DNA of 64,000 bases from JAZKJD01 sp040384585 (GTDB lineage Bacteria > Pseudomonadota > Gammaproteobacteria > Diplorickettsiales > Diplorickettsiaceae). The first letter of the stretch is position 1, and the number at the start of each line of letters is the position of its first letter. The notes beneath the pieces are model-generated. The model was not told where the DNA came from. It did not search any database and was given only the letters and a program-made list of their open reading frames with translations. Positions 18,707 to 26,971 of this stretch are shown here, piece after piece. The stretch spans positions 1 to 64,000 of the forward strand of contig JAZKJD010000012.1 in the NCBI GenBank assembly GCA_040384585.1, in the 5' to 3' direction. Position numbers and translations under genes: made by a program.

Positions 18707-18997
18707 CTATTGAACGGGATAAAGTCGGCCGTCTCTGCCTCGGTAGTATCTTTGGCCATTGTCGTTGTTCCCACTACTACGTGCCAGTGAACTACCTGCC
18801 ACGGCGCCAAGTCCTGCACCTGCGATAGTGGCTACGGTTTGGCCTGTGCCGCCACCGATGCTATGGCCTAGAATGCCGCCTACAGCCGCCCCGCCTAGTC
18901 CACCTGCAACAGCGCGTTGATCGGGAGACATGGTATCACAAGCAGTTAATCCGATTAAGGCAACGCCAATGACTAGAAAAGAATTAAATTTTTTCAT
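18707..18997 (-). CDS. Glycine-zipper outer-membrane lipoprotein
   Basis: The start at 18997 is chosen because it gives a clean lipoprotein signal (MKKFNSFLVIGVALIGLTAC, lipobox LTAC, acylated Cys20) and has a GGAG site 11 bases upstream; in-frame codons extend further back but lack such features. The 96-residue product has a two-part glycine zipper (GGLGGAAVGGILGHSIGG and GAGLGAVAGSSLA) of the 17-kDa surface antigen / SlyB/OsmB type, then a short Arg/Tyr-rich tail (YYRGRDGRLYPV). Function in the family is structural, linked to envelope integrity. Confidence 0.85.
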   Translation of the reverse strand: MKKFNSFLVIGVALIGLTACDTMSPDQRAVAGGLGGAAVGGILGHSIGGGTGQTVATIAGAGLGAVAGSSLARSSGNNDNGQRYYRGRDGRLYPVQ

Positions 18998-19215
18998 GAT
19001 ATTAGCTCCATGAAGGAAAAATATTGGACTCTTTTTATTCATGTGTTTATAAGAAAAGTATAGGGTGGGCTTAGCGTATTTACCAGCCAGGGGTATACTG
19101 GCTTCTCTACAAAACCGTGGTATTTGTTTATTTTCAAGCGTTTCTTTTGTTGCATTTTCAAAAAAGTTTTTGTAATCAATCTTTTTTTGAAAATGCAATA
19201 AAGAAGGAGATTTGT

Positions 19216-19671
19216 GTGAAAAATATACAGCTTAAAATCTTGGATCCGCGATTAGGGCCAATTTTTCCATTACCCTCGTATGCAACGGATGGTTCTGCTG
19301 GCTTAGATTTACGTGCTTGCCTCAAAGAGGCTGTTCAATTATTGTCTAATCAGACAGAATTGATTTCTACAGGATTAGCCATTCATATTGCGCAAGCGGA
19401 TTTGGCCGCTGTGATTTTGCCTCGTTCTGGCTTAGGTCATAAACATGGTATTGTATTGGGTAACCTGATTGGTTTAATCGATTCTGATTATCAAGGTGAA
19501 CTTTTTATTTCTTGTTGGAATCGAGGACAGAATAGCTTTACTATTCAGCCAGGGGATAGAATCGCTCAACTTGTTTTTGTTCCTGTGATAAAAACCCAAT
19601 TTGATATTGTCTCTGAATTTGATAAAACAGAACGTGGCCAAGGTGGATTTGGTCATTCAGGCGTGCAATAA
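19216..19671 (+). CDS. dut: Deoxyuridine 5'-triphosphate nucleotidohydrolase
   Basis: Hydrolyses dUTP to dUMP and pyrophosphate, keeping uracil out of DNA and supplying dTMP synthesis. The start is placed at GTG 19216 because AAGGAG lies 6 bases upstream and the product (VKNIQLKILDPRLG) then matches the family at 151 residues; a longer reading frame back to 19117 crosses the divergent promoter region. All five motifs are present: ATDGSAGLDLRA, PRSGLG, GNLIGLIDSDYQGEL, PGDRIAQLVF and the C-terminal RGQGGFGHSG that closes over the active site. Stands alone, divergent from the lipoprotein. Confidence 0.95.
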   Translation: MKNIQLKILDPRLGPIFPLPSYATDGSAGLDLRACLKEAVQLLSNQTELISTGLAIHIAQADLAAVILPRSGLGHKHGIVLGNLIGLIDSDYQGELFISCWNRGQNSFTIQPGDRIAQLVFVPVIKTQFDIVSEFDKTERGQGGFGHSGVQ

Positions 19672-19676
19672 GAGAT

Positions 19677-19720
19677 ATACCCATTGTCCTTGAAGTTGCT
19701 ATTCGCAATTTCTTCAAGTA
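19677..19720. repeat. Palindromic dispersed repeat, copy 2
   Basis: The first 23 bases (ATACCCATTGTCCTTGAAG and the following TTGC) equal 2907-2929; the remainder is a degenerate version of the same hairpin (GAAGTTGC against GCAATTTC). It sits between dut and the convergent unknown gene, whose stop codon it overlaps. Confidence 0.65.
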
Positions 19721-20697
19721 CGAGCGGTATATACCAGGATTTCAATAGGTGGATGAGGATGAACGCGCGGAGTGTATAGAGAGTCATTAGCACTCAATTT
19801 GTTAGATATAGCATTTTTTTTAAAAAAATCAGCAGGGTTACTGTTTTTTTGTTTCAGTTTTTGACTGGATTCGATCAGCGCACCTAAGCTGTTAATAAGT
19901 GCATAGTTTGTCTGGTCGAGATTTCCTTTAGCTACCTTACTAAGTTCATTAGAAGTAACATCTAAGTCTTGAAAGTTTCTTTTGAGAGATTTATCAACAT
20001 TAGATGATTCTATAGAGCGTTCGATACAGAATATTTTTTCCTTTAATAGCCAAGTTAGTTGTTTATAATAGTTAAGTAGAACTTCCTTAACTTCGTCTTC
20101 CTTGACCTCTTCGAAAGAAGCACTATTTTCATCGTTAGTTTTTGAATTCCAAATGGAAACAGCCAAATACTCATAGACTCTAGCCAAGCTTTGGTGTGTA
20201 GCAGAGATAATATGATCTTCTTGTATTTGGTACCTAGCGAGTAAAGTATTATTTTTTTCAATATCGTTTAAATGTTGTATTAATTTAGGGAGTATGGTGT
20301 TTATTTCTGAATATTTTCTTGCCAAGTTACTATCAAAATGTGCTATTTTAGTATAATTTTCAGGAATCGGTTGGTCGCATATAAGTCTGTCAATATCAAT
20401 TAGATGGCTAATGTGTTGTCTTCGTTGGATTAAAATGGTTTTTATTTCACTGTTTTCGATTGGGTCTAAAGAGATGGTTGTTATGTTAGCGTTTTTAGGG
20501 TCTAAAGAAAAGGCGCCGACAAACGATTGCATCTCTGAATTATATTGTGTTTTTAGAGACAACAATTTACTAGGACAAAACGAAAAATCTTTTTTTAGCA
20601 ATTCTTCCTCCAAATCTAACACCTTATTCCACGGATGGCTATCAGATTTTTTTTTCTTCTGAAAAGAATTTCCCTTAATTATCTTACGTTTTGGCAT
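19714..20697 (-). CDS. Unknown hydrophilic, coiled-coil-prone protein
   Basis: 327 residues, not recognised. AAGGAA precedes the ATG at a normal distance. The N-terminus is strongly basic (MPKRKIIKGNSFQKKKKSD, a possible nuclear-localisation-like stretch), the middle is predicted helical with few hydrophobic runs (LIQHLNDIEKNNTLLARYQIQ), and there is no signal peptide or membrane segment. The C-terminal residues (about 3 codons) fall in a palindromic repeat. Orphan gene between dut and a MITE-like element. A host-directed effector is one possibility; nothing visible proves it. Confidence 0.7.
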   Translation of the reverse strand: MPKRKIIKGNSFQKKKKSDSHPWNKVLDLEEELLKKDFSFCPSKLLSLKTQYNSEMQSFVGAFSLDPKNANITTISLDPIENSEIKTILIQRRQHISHLIDIDRLICDQPIPENYTKIAHFDSNLARKYSEINTILPKLIQHLNDIEKNNTLLARYQIQEDHIISATHQSLARVYEYLAVSIWNSKTNDENSASFEEVKEDEVKEVLLNYYKQLTWLLKEKIFCIERSIESSNVDKSLKRNFQDLDVTSNELSKVAKGNLDQTNYALINSLGALIESSQKLKQKNSNPADFFKKNAISNKLSANDSLYTPRVHPHPPIEILVYTART

Positions 20698-20734
20698 TTC
20701 CTTATATCCAAACTGTGCACAGGGCTTTGTCTCT

Positions 20735-20942
20735 CAGTACAGGACAAAAAATAAAAATAGTCCGTCATGGCGAGGCCCGAACGTCAGTGAGGCCGTGGCC
20801 ATCCAGAAAAAATGAAGCGTTTCACCCGATTGCCGCGCGCTTCGCGCTCGCAATGACGAAAAATGCATTACTACCGACTGAAACAAAAATTAGCTGTTTT
20901 TTCAATAGCGTAAATTCAAGCATTATTTTTTGTCCTGTGCTG
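20735..20942 (+). mobile_element. MITE-like element, copy B (complete)
   Basis: 208 bp bounded by 20-bp terminal inverted repeats with one mismatch (20735-20754 and 20923-20942; inner 16 bp perfect). A 10-bp direct repeat, GGCTTTGTCT, lies 1-2 bases outside each end (20723-20732 and 20944-20953), like a target-site duplication. The inside carries the GC-rich palindrome around GCCGCGCGCTTCGCGC. No transposase is encoded. It fills most of the 353-bp gap between the divergent unknown genes 19714-20697 and 21051-21770. Confidence 0.8.
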
Positions 20943-20968
20943 CGGCTTTGTCTTATAGAATTTAATCA

Positions 20969-20988
20969 GTTAATTACTGCTTAATATT
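20969..20988 (+). promoter_or_regulatory. PmrA-box-like direct repeat
   Basis: Half-sites GTTAAT (20969-20974) and CTTAAT (20980-20985) are repeated at exactly 11-bp spacing, followed by ATT. This fits both the YTTAAT-N5-YTTAAT pattern of PmrA operators and the cTTAATatT core reported for Legionella PmrA targets. A TATAGT hexamer at 20996-21001 could be the -10. It lies 63 bp upstream of the unknown gene at 21051. The local sequence is AT-rich, so a chance match is possible. Confidence 0.5.
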
Positions 20989-21050
20989 CAGCCTTTATAG
21001 TTGGATTCTATTTTTACCCTTATAAATAACAAAAAAGCTAGGTAGCTATT

Positions 21051-21770
21051 ATGCGACTACTCAAATCTTTAAGCAAGCCAGTCAAGGAATCTATCAATAC
21101 ATTATCATCTTTAAAGTCTATTAAGTGCGATGATCTTGTAGTCTTCTATTGGCTATTCAATAGCGATGACAAGTTTAAGCTTAGTAACTGTTCAGATATT
21201 ATTAACCGCATAGTAACAATAGATTGGACGATTGATGAAATCATTAAATTAATGCACTTGTTTAGTAAGGATGCTTCGCTGAAATTATTGAAAATAGGGG
21301 ATTTTAAAGAAAAATTATATGATCTAGTTTCGACTGCTGCAAGTGTTGAACAATTCAATTTACCTCTACTGATAGATGGTGCGGCTAAGTCTGTGGATTT
21401 GTTTTTTTATAAAGAAAAGAAGTTTTTTATTGCTTTCCAAGATGAAAATCCTATTGATCTAGAAGTCATCGATCTCGTTATCTTATTTGATACAAATAAT
21501 TGTATATCTTGGACTAACGGGGATGCATTTATTTCTTGTTTATTAGCTTGTTGTACAGAGGGGCATAAACCTGTTGATATTTTATGTGAAATTAAGAATA
21601 GATTATCAGAAAAAGATAGATTAATTTTTAATAATTACGATATAGTAAAAGATTATTCTAAAGATAAGCAGAATCGGACGCTCCAAGGGGTAAGCTTTTT
21701 TTCAGAAGAAGATAAAGAAGTGCCAAAAGAAGAATTAGCTTGTGAGCAACAGCCTTCAGCTCGAAAATAA
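21051..21770 (+). CDS. Unknown acidic protein with PmrA-box-like upstream site
   Basis: 239 residues, not recognised. ATG 21051 follows AGGTAGCT. No signal peptide or clear membrane helix; the chain alternates hydrophobic and charged blocks (LVVFYWLFNSDDKFKL, VIDLVILFDTNNC, AFISCLLACC), and the C-terminus is Glu-rich (FFSEEDKEVPKEELACE). A Glu-rich C-terminal tail is a feature of many Dot/Icm translocation signals. With the upstream PmrA-box-like repeat this makes it an effector candidate, by inference only. Confidence 0.7.
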   Translation: MRLLKSLSKPVKESINTLSSLKSIKCDDLVVFYWLFNSDDKFKLSNCSDIINRIVTIDWTIDEIIKLMHLFSKDASLKLLKIGDFKEKLYDLVSTAASVEQFNLPLLIDGAAKSVDLFFYKEKKFFIAFQDENPIDLEVIDLVILFDTNNCISWTNGDAFISCLLACCTEGHKPVDILCEIKNRLSEKDRLIFNNYDIVKDYSKDKQNRTLQGVSFFSEEDKEVPKEELACEQQPSARK

Positions 21771-21780
21771 ATGCTAATGA

Positions 21781-23229
21781 TTAACTGTTTTCCTTCAAGC
21801 AAATATATTTAATTTCTACATACTCATCCATGCCGTATTTTGATCCTTCGCGGCCCATGCCGGATTGTTTAAAACCACCAAAAGGGGCGACTGCATTGGA
21901 CGTTCGTCCCGTATTAATGCCCACAATGCCATATTCTAACTGTTTAGCGACGTGAAAAATTCGATTCACATTATCGGTATAAAAATAAGCAGCAAGGCCA
22001 AACTCGGTGGCGTTTGCCGCATTAATAACTGCCTGTGTGTCAGAAAAGGTAAATAAAGCTGCCACAGGGCCAAAGGTTTCTTCCCTAGCAATTAACATAG
22101 AGGGTAAAGCATTTTTTAATACGGTGGGTTCAAAAAAGCTTCCACCTAGTGCATGGACTTTTCCGCCACAAACGATTTCTGCACCCTGGCTAACGGCATC
22201 AGCGATATGTTTTTTAACTTTCTCGATGGCCGCTTGGTTGATCAAAGGCCCTTGTTGTATATCGGTTTCTAATCCAGGGCCTACTTTTAATTGTTTGACA
22301 GCATGAGTAAATTTTTCAGTAAAGGTATCATAAATTTTTTCATGGATATAAAAACGGTTGGTACAAACACAGGTTTGTCCACTGTTACGGAATTTTGCAG
22401 CGATAGCGCCGACAACCGCCTCATCGATATTGGCATCTTCAAAAACAATGAAAGGGGCATTACCTCCCAGTTCTAAGGAGATTTTTTTTATTTGGGAAGC
22501 ACTTTGGGCCATCAGTAATTTCCCAACCTGTGTTGAGCCGGTAAACGAAAGTTTACGTATTGCCGGATGTTGCGTGAACGCATTGCCAATCGCGATAGAA
22601 TCGCCAGTAATGACATTAAATACCCCCGCCGGGATACCGGCTTCTTCGGCAAGTGCAGCTAATGCTAAGGCAGAAAAGGGCGTTAATTGTGCAGGTTTGA
22701 TGACAATAGTGCAACCTGCCGCTAAAGCAGGTGCACATTTACGTGTGATCATAGCGTTGGGGAAATTCCAGGGTGTGATAGCAGCAACCACACCTACCGG
22801 TTGCTTGATGACGAATAAATGTTGTCTGAGTGTTGTGCTAGGAATGATATCGCCATAAACGCGTTTGGCTTCTTCTGCAAACCATAAAAGAAACGAAGCA
22901 CCGTAGCGAATTTCTTCTTCCGCTTCTTTTAGTGGTTTTCCTTGCTCTGTCGTTAATAATACAGCGAGATCATGACTATTTTCTAAGATAAGCGATTGCC
23001 AGCGTGTGAGTAATTGCGTACGTTCAGCCGCTGTTTTTGCTCGCCAGCTAGGCCATGCTTGTTCGGCGGCAATAATTGCCGCTTCTATCGCTTCATTTTC
23101 CAGCTGCGGTACTGTACCTATTATTTTTTGGCTGGCAGGATTAATAACATCGATATTTTTTTTACTGTTTATCCATTTGCCATTGATATAGCATTTTTCT
23201 CGAAAGAGTTGTTTGTTTTGAAGTTGCAT
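21781..23229 (-). CDS. gabD: Succinate-semialdehyde dehydrogenase (NAD(P)+)
   Basis: Aldehyde dehydrogenase superfamily member of the GabD type, oxidising succinate semialdehyde to succinate at the end of the GABA shunt. 482 residues, as for E. coli GabD. Visible motifs: TPWNFPNAMITRK cofactor region, FTGSTQVGKLL, catalytic Glu in LELGGNAPFIVFEDA, catalytic Cys in NSGQTCVCTNRFY, and a C-terminal APFGGFKQSGMGREGS. Nine bases separate it from the upstream corC gene, so it may be the distal gene of the miaB-phoH-ybeY-corC operon, an unusual partner for that group. Related aldehyde substrates cannot be excluded. Confidence 0.92.
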   Translation of the reverse strand: MQLQNKQLFREKCYINGKWINSKKNIDVINPASQKIIGTVPQLENEAIEAAIIAAEQAWPSWRAKTAAERTQLLTRWQSLILENSHDLAVLLTTEQGKPLKEAEEEIRYGASFLLWFAEEAKRVYGDIIPSTTLRQHLFVIKQPVGVVAAITPWNFPNAMITRKCAPALAAGCTIVIKPAQLTPFSALALAALAEEAGIPAGVFNVITGDSIAIGNAFTQHPAIRKLSFTGSTQVGKLLMAQSASQIKKISLELGGNAPFIVFEDANIDEAVVGAIAAKFRNSGQTCVCTNRFYIHEKIYDTFTEKFTHAVKQLKVGPGLETDIQQGPLINQAAIEKVKKHIADAVSQGAEIVCGGKVHALGGSFFEPTVLKNALPSMLIAREETFGPVAALFTFSDTQAVINAANATEFGLAAYFYTDNVNRIFHVAKQLEYGIVGINTGRTSNAVAPFGGFKQSGMGREGSKYGMDEYVEIKYICLKENS

Positions 23230-23238
23230 AAGAAAATC

Positions 23239-24102
23239 TCACTTCGGGTGTTTTCTATTAATGGTAACTTGTAATAATCGAATTTGGCGATTATCAGCAC
23301 GTATTACTTTAAATTGTAAATGGGATAAGGTGATACTGGCGCCGCGTTTGGGTAGATAAGCAAAGCGATTGGCGATAAATCCGCCAATGGTATCGAATTG
23401 TTTCGTTGCGAATTTAGAATGAAAATAGCGATTAAAGGCCTCTATGGGCATGAGGGCTTTGACTATAAATTGCTGAGGATTCTGTTCTTGTACAAAAATT
23501 TCTTCGTTATCGTCGTATTCATCTTCAATTTCCCCCACAATTTCTTCTAATACATCTTCAATGGTGATGAGCCCTGAGACAGCACCATATTCATCCACAA
23601 CAATTGCCATATGATAATGTTTATGTTGGAACTCTTCGAGTAAACTATCTAAACGTTTACTTTCCGGTATAAAGACGGCGGGTCGGATAATATCGTGAAT
23701 ATTAAACGTATCTTGATGTGCTAAGGGATTATATTTTAATAGATCTTTTGCGAGTAATAATCCAATCACTTCTTTATTTTGATTGCCAATAACAGGAAAG
23801 CGCGAGTGGCCTGACGATATCACAATGGGTAGAAGCTCAGATAGGGAGGAACTATCTGAAATAACCGTCATTTTAGCATGAGGAACCATGATGTCTCGTA
23901 CTTGCCGATCCGATATTTGTAACACACCCTCGATCATTTTTAGTGCTTGCGCGTCGAGTAGTTCGCGTTGTTTTGCATAGCGTAGTAATTGGATTAATTG
24001 TTTTCTATTCTTAGGTTGGCGTAATAACGCTTGATTAAAGCGAGTCAACCAGGGCTGACGATTTTTTTTTCTGATTTTATCGTCAGATATAGGGGTTGTC
24101 AT
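23239..24102 (-). CDS. corC: CorC/YbeX family CBS-domain protein
   Basis: Soluble CBS-pair protein of the YbeX/CorC family, linked to magnesium and cobalt efflux and, in E. coli, to ribosome metabolism through its operon with ybeY. 287 residues: a basic N-terminal segment, two CBS domains (about residues 70-190; RDIMVPHAKMTVI and MAIVVDEYGAVSGLITIEDVLEEIVGEIEDEYD) and a C-terminal CorC/HlyC ligand-binding domain from about residue 205. No membrane helices, unlike the longer HlyC relatives. The start overlaps ybeY by 20 bp. Confidence 0.93.
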   Translation of the reverse strand: MTTPISDDKIRKKNRQPWLTRFNQALLRQPKNRKQLIQLLRYAKQRELLDAQALKMIEGVLQISDRQVRDIMVPHAKMTVISDSSSLSELLPIVISSGHSRFPVIGNQNKEVIGLLLAKDLLKYNPLAHQDTFNIHDIIRPAVFIPESKRLDSLLEEFQHKHYHMAIVVDEYGAVSGLITIEDVLEEIVGEIEDEYDDNEEIFVQEQNPQQFIVKALMPIEAFNRYFHSKFATKQFDTIGGFIANRFAYLPKRGASITLSHLQFKVIRADNRQIRLLQVTINRKHPK

Positions 24103-24562
24103 AACCTAATTCCTCTAATAATTGGATTTCAAGTGTTTCCATTTTGTGTGCATCTTTGGGGTTCATATGGTCGTAACCGACTAAATGTAGACAGCCATGG
24201 ATGAGCAAATGCGCCCAGTGAGCTAAGCGAGTTTTTTCTTGTTGTTTTGCTTCTTGATTCAGTAATGGCGCGCAAATAACCAGATCGCCCAGTAAAGGCG
24301 AATAAATCTCAGGGGGTGGTTCAAAAGGAAAGGATAAGATATTCGTAGGTCCTCTTTTTCGGCGGAAGCGGAGATTCAACTCAGCGCTTTCTTTTTTATT
24401 CACTAAGCGAATGGTCAGTGCTGTCAAAGCAGTGCGGTTAATAAGCGCTTTATTGGCCCAACGTTGTAAATAATAACGGTTAGGAATAAACGACCTACGT
24501 GTCATGGTTTGTATGGCTAGTTTAATCTGTTTTTTTTTGGGTTTCGTGCTGTGCATAGGCAT
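24083..24562 (-). CDS. ybeY: Endoribonuclease YbeY (rRNA maturation factor)
   Basis: Single-strand endoribonuclease needed for 16S rRNA 3' maturation and ribosome quality control. The zinc-binding motif HGCLHLVGYDH (HxxxHxxGxDH) is intact, preceded by the family motif PTNILSFPFEPP and LGDLVIC. Candidate starts are the ATGs at 24610, 24562 and 24556; the later pair fits the usual 150-160-residue length and the family N-terminus (IKLAIQ), while 24610 would extend 89 bp into phoH. Even from 24562 it overlaps phoH by 41 bp. Part of the conserved miaB-phoH-ybeY-corC order. Confidence 0.92.
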   Translation of the reverse strand: MPMHSTKPKKKQIKLAIQTMTRRSFIPNRYYLQRWANKALINRTALTALTIRLVNKKESAELNLRFRRKRGPTNILSFPFEPPPEIYSPLLGDLVICAPLLNQEAKQQEKTRLAHWAHLLIHGCLHLVGYDHMNPKDAHKMETLEIQLLEELGYDNPYI

Positions 24563-25499
24563 GTAATATGGCTTGTACCAGAGAATGTCTGACAATGTCG
24601 CATGCATCAAACTCCGTAAAGCTGATACCTTTTATACCTTTTAATATTGTTAACGAATGGCGTAGGCCCGATTCTAATCCACGTGGTAAGTCAGTTTGTG
24701 TGATGTCGCCGTTAATGACAACTTTAGAATTGAAGCCAATGCGTGTTAAAAACATTTTCATTTGTTCTTTTGTGGTGTTTTGTGCCTCGTCTAAAATGAT
24801 AAAGGCATCATTCAGCGTGCGGCCACGCATATAAGCTAAGGCCACAACTTCAATGATATGTTGTTCTATACACTGCAATACTTGTTCAAATCCCAGCATG
24901 TCATTTAAGGCATCATAAAGGGGACGAAAATAAGGATCGAGTTTTTGTGAATAATCACCGGGTAAAAAACCTAACTTTTCGCCGGCTTCCACAGCAGGTC
25001 TGACCAATATAATGCGACTGATTTGTTCTTTTTCTAAAGCAGCGACAGCACAGGCAACGGCTAAATAGGTTTTTCCTGTGCCTGCAGGACCTAAACCAAA
25101 ATTAATATCGTGATGTAAAATACGTTTTAGATACCGTTCTTGATTGGGGCTACGAGGCTTAATTGTTCCGCGTCTCGTTGGAATGACGATTTCAGGGGAT
25201 ATGTAGCTTTTTACAGGGACATCGGGATCCGTTTGTATCGTTTGTAATGCTAAATGAATGGTGGTGGGCGTCAGTGCCATTTTTTCTTGTGTCTCTGCGT
25301 AAAGATAATGTAAAACCTTAGCGGCGACTTCAACGGATAATAGAGGACCATTAATTTGGAAGTCATGCCCGCGGTTGTAGATACTGACTTTCAGCTGTTG
25401 TTCGATTTGGCGTAGATGTTGATCAAAGGGTCCACAAAGATTAGCTAAGCGGTGATTATCTTCGGGACTGAGTTGAAAACTATAAGGTTGCGTGCTCAA
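24522..25499 (-). CDS. ybeZ: PhoH-family ATPase (YbeZ)
   Basis: PhoH-like P-loop ATPase associated with YbeY in RNA metabolism. 325 residues. Walker A GPAGTGKTYLAVACA (about residues 138-152), Walker B IILDEAQNTT and sensor NGDITQTDLP are all present, and the N-terminal third has the usual PhoH-associated RNA-binding region. Start overlaps the 3' end of miaB by 20 bp, and its own end overlaps ybeY, so translation of the whole group is probably coupled. Confidence 0.95.
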   Translation of the reverse strand: MSTQPYSFQLSPEDNHRLANLCGPFDQHLRQIEQQLKVSIYNRGHDFQINGPLLSVEVAAKVLHYLYAETQEKMALTPTTIHLALQTIQTDPDVPVKSYISPEIVIPTRRGTIKPRSPNQERYLKRILHHDINFGLGPAGTGKTYLAVACAVAALEKEQISRIILVRPAVEAGEKLGFLPGDYSQKLDPYFRPLYDALNDMLGFEQVLQCIEQHIIEVVALAYMRGRTLNDAFIILDEAQNTTKEQMKMFLTRIGFNSKVVINGDITQTDLPRGLESGLRHSLTILKGIKGISFTEFDACDIVRHSLVQAILHAYAQHETQKKTD

Positions 25500-26823
25500 C
25501 TTTTATTAACTCTCCTCGTAAAGAATTTTTTAAGACTTCAGTGATTAGGATAGGGATGTTCTGTCCTATTAAACGCTTGTCACCCTTAAAATTAACCACA
25601 CGGTTATTTTCAGTGCGTCCTTGCAATTCATCTGGATTTTTCTTGGAGATTGCATCTACAAGTATTTCTTGTATACCACCATGCATTTTCTCGCTCAAAG
25701 CCTTTCCTTGAAATACTAGGAGATTTTGTAGAATCTGTAAACGTTGTTTCTTAGTTTCTAAGGATACATTATCCGGTAGCTCAGCCGCCGGTGTGCCGGG
25801 GCGGCGGCTATAAATGAAGCTGAATGAGTTATCAAAGCCAATCGATTTCACTAAATTCAGAGTCGCTTGAAAATCGGTTTCTGTTTCTCCTGGGAAGCCG
25901 ATAATAAAATCGGAAGAAATGGCAATATCAGGTCTAACTTTGCGCAATTTTCGAATTTTGGATTTAAACTCTAACACAGTATATCCGCGTTTCATGGCGG
26001 CTAAAATGCGATCAGAACCACTCTGCACGGGTAGATGCAAATGGTTGGCTAGTTTCGGGACATCAGCGTAGGCTTGGATTAAACGATCGGAAAAAGCCAA
26101 GGGATGCGATGTGGTGAATCGAATACGATCAATACCTTCTAATGCAGCGATATAGCGGATTAAGTCTGCCAAATCAGCAAGTCCTCCTTCATAGCGAGGG
26201 CCTTGATAATCGTTGACGTTTTGGCCTAATAAGGTTACTTCACGCACGCCTTGCTCACTCAGTGTGACAACTTCTGCTAAGACATCATCTAAAGGACGGC
26301 TTATTTCTTCACCGCGCGTGTAAGGAACAACACAAAAACTACAGTATTTATTACAGCCTTCCATGATAGAAACGAATGCGCGTACCCCTTCAGCACGTGG
26401 GGTAGGCAAATGATCAAATTTTTCAATTTCTGGAAACGAGATATCTACGATAGCACGTTTTTCTTCTAAAACATGATTGAGGAGTGTAGGAAGTCGATGT
26501 AGTGTTTGAGGACCGAATACAATATCCACAAAAGGCGCACGTTGGAGAATTCCCGCGCCTTCTTGACTGGCGACACAGCCTCCGACACCAATAACAAGGT
26601 GTGGGCGTTTGGCTTTTATTTTTCGCCATTGGCCTAATTGCGAAAAAACCTTTTCTTGGGCTTTTTCACGAATGGAACAGGTGTTTAATAGAATAACATC
26701 AGCTTCCGTTGGGTCTTTTGTTATAACTAAACGATGCGAGTGATGTAAAAGATTGGCCATGCTGTCAGAATCGTATTCGTTCATTTGGCAGCCGTGGGTT
26801 TCGATGTAAAGTTTTTTTAACAT
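25480..26823 (-). CDS. miaB: tRNA-2-methylthio-N6-dimethylallyladenosine synthase MiaB
   Basis: Radical-SAM methylthiotransferase that modifies i6A37 of tRNAs reading UNN codons to ms2i6A. 447 residues. N-terminal UPF0004 domain with cluster cysteines in YIETHGCQMNEYDS (Cys12), LNTCSIRE and GVGGCVAS; radical-SAM cluster motif CNKYCSFCVVPYTRGEE; and C-terminal TRAM domain (EILVDAISKK...GRTENNRVVNF). First gene of the miaB-ybeZ-ybeY-corC operon. A large imperfect hairpin lies 76 bases upstream. Confidence 0.97.
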   Translation of the reverse strand: MLKKLYIETHGCQMNEYDSDSMANLLHHSHRLVITKDPTEADVILLNTCSIREKAQEKVFSQLGQWRKIKAKRPHLVIGVGGCVASQEGAGILQRAPFVDIVFGPQTLHRLPTLLNHVLEEKRAIVDISFPEIEKFDHLPTPRAEGVRAFVSIMEGCNKYCSFCVVPYTRGEEISRPLDDVLAEVVTLSEQGVREVTLLGQNVNDYQGPRYEGGLADLADLIRYIAALEGIDRIRFTTSHPLAFSDRLIQAYADVPKLANHLHLPVQSGSDRILAAMKRGYTVLEFKSKIRKLRKVRPDIAISSDFIIGFPGETETDFQATLNLVKSIGFDNSFSFIYSRRPGTPAAELPDNVSLETKKQRLQILQNLLVFQGKALSEKMHGGIQEILVDAISKKNPDELQGRTENNRVVNFKGDKRLIGQNIPILITEVLKNSLRGELIKVEHATL

Positions 26824-26898
26824 ACTTTTTTCATTAAGGTGAGAACGTAATGATTCATCTAGTTCTGTCAGTCATATTTCGGCAAAGGGTGACAAGGA

Positions 26899-26943
26899 GA
26901 TACGTTTTCTTTTTGTGGCGTTAGCCAGCAAAAAAAGCGTATC
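26899..26943. terminator. Long imperfect hairpin between gatB and miaB
   Basis: Arms 26899-26919 and 26924-26943 pair over about 20 bp (GATACG with CGTATC at the base, T/A-rich middle, TGGC with GCCA at the tip, 4-base loop GTTA). It lies 29 bases after the gatB stop in the direction of transcription. No U-run follows, so either it stabilises the gatCAB mRNA end or terminates weakly. Confidence 0.45.
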
Positions 26944-26971
26944 CCTTGGCAGGACCCTGAGCCGCCCCGCC

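Noticed and set aside
20691..20984. 97-codon open frame on the plus strand
   Set aside because: It lies almost wholly in the MITE-like element; similar frames arise from the repeat itself.
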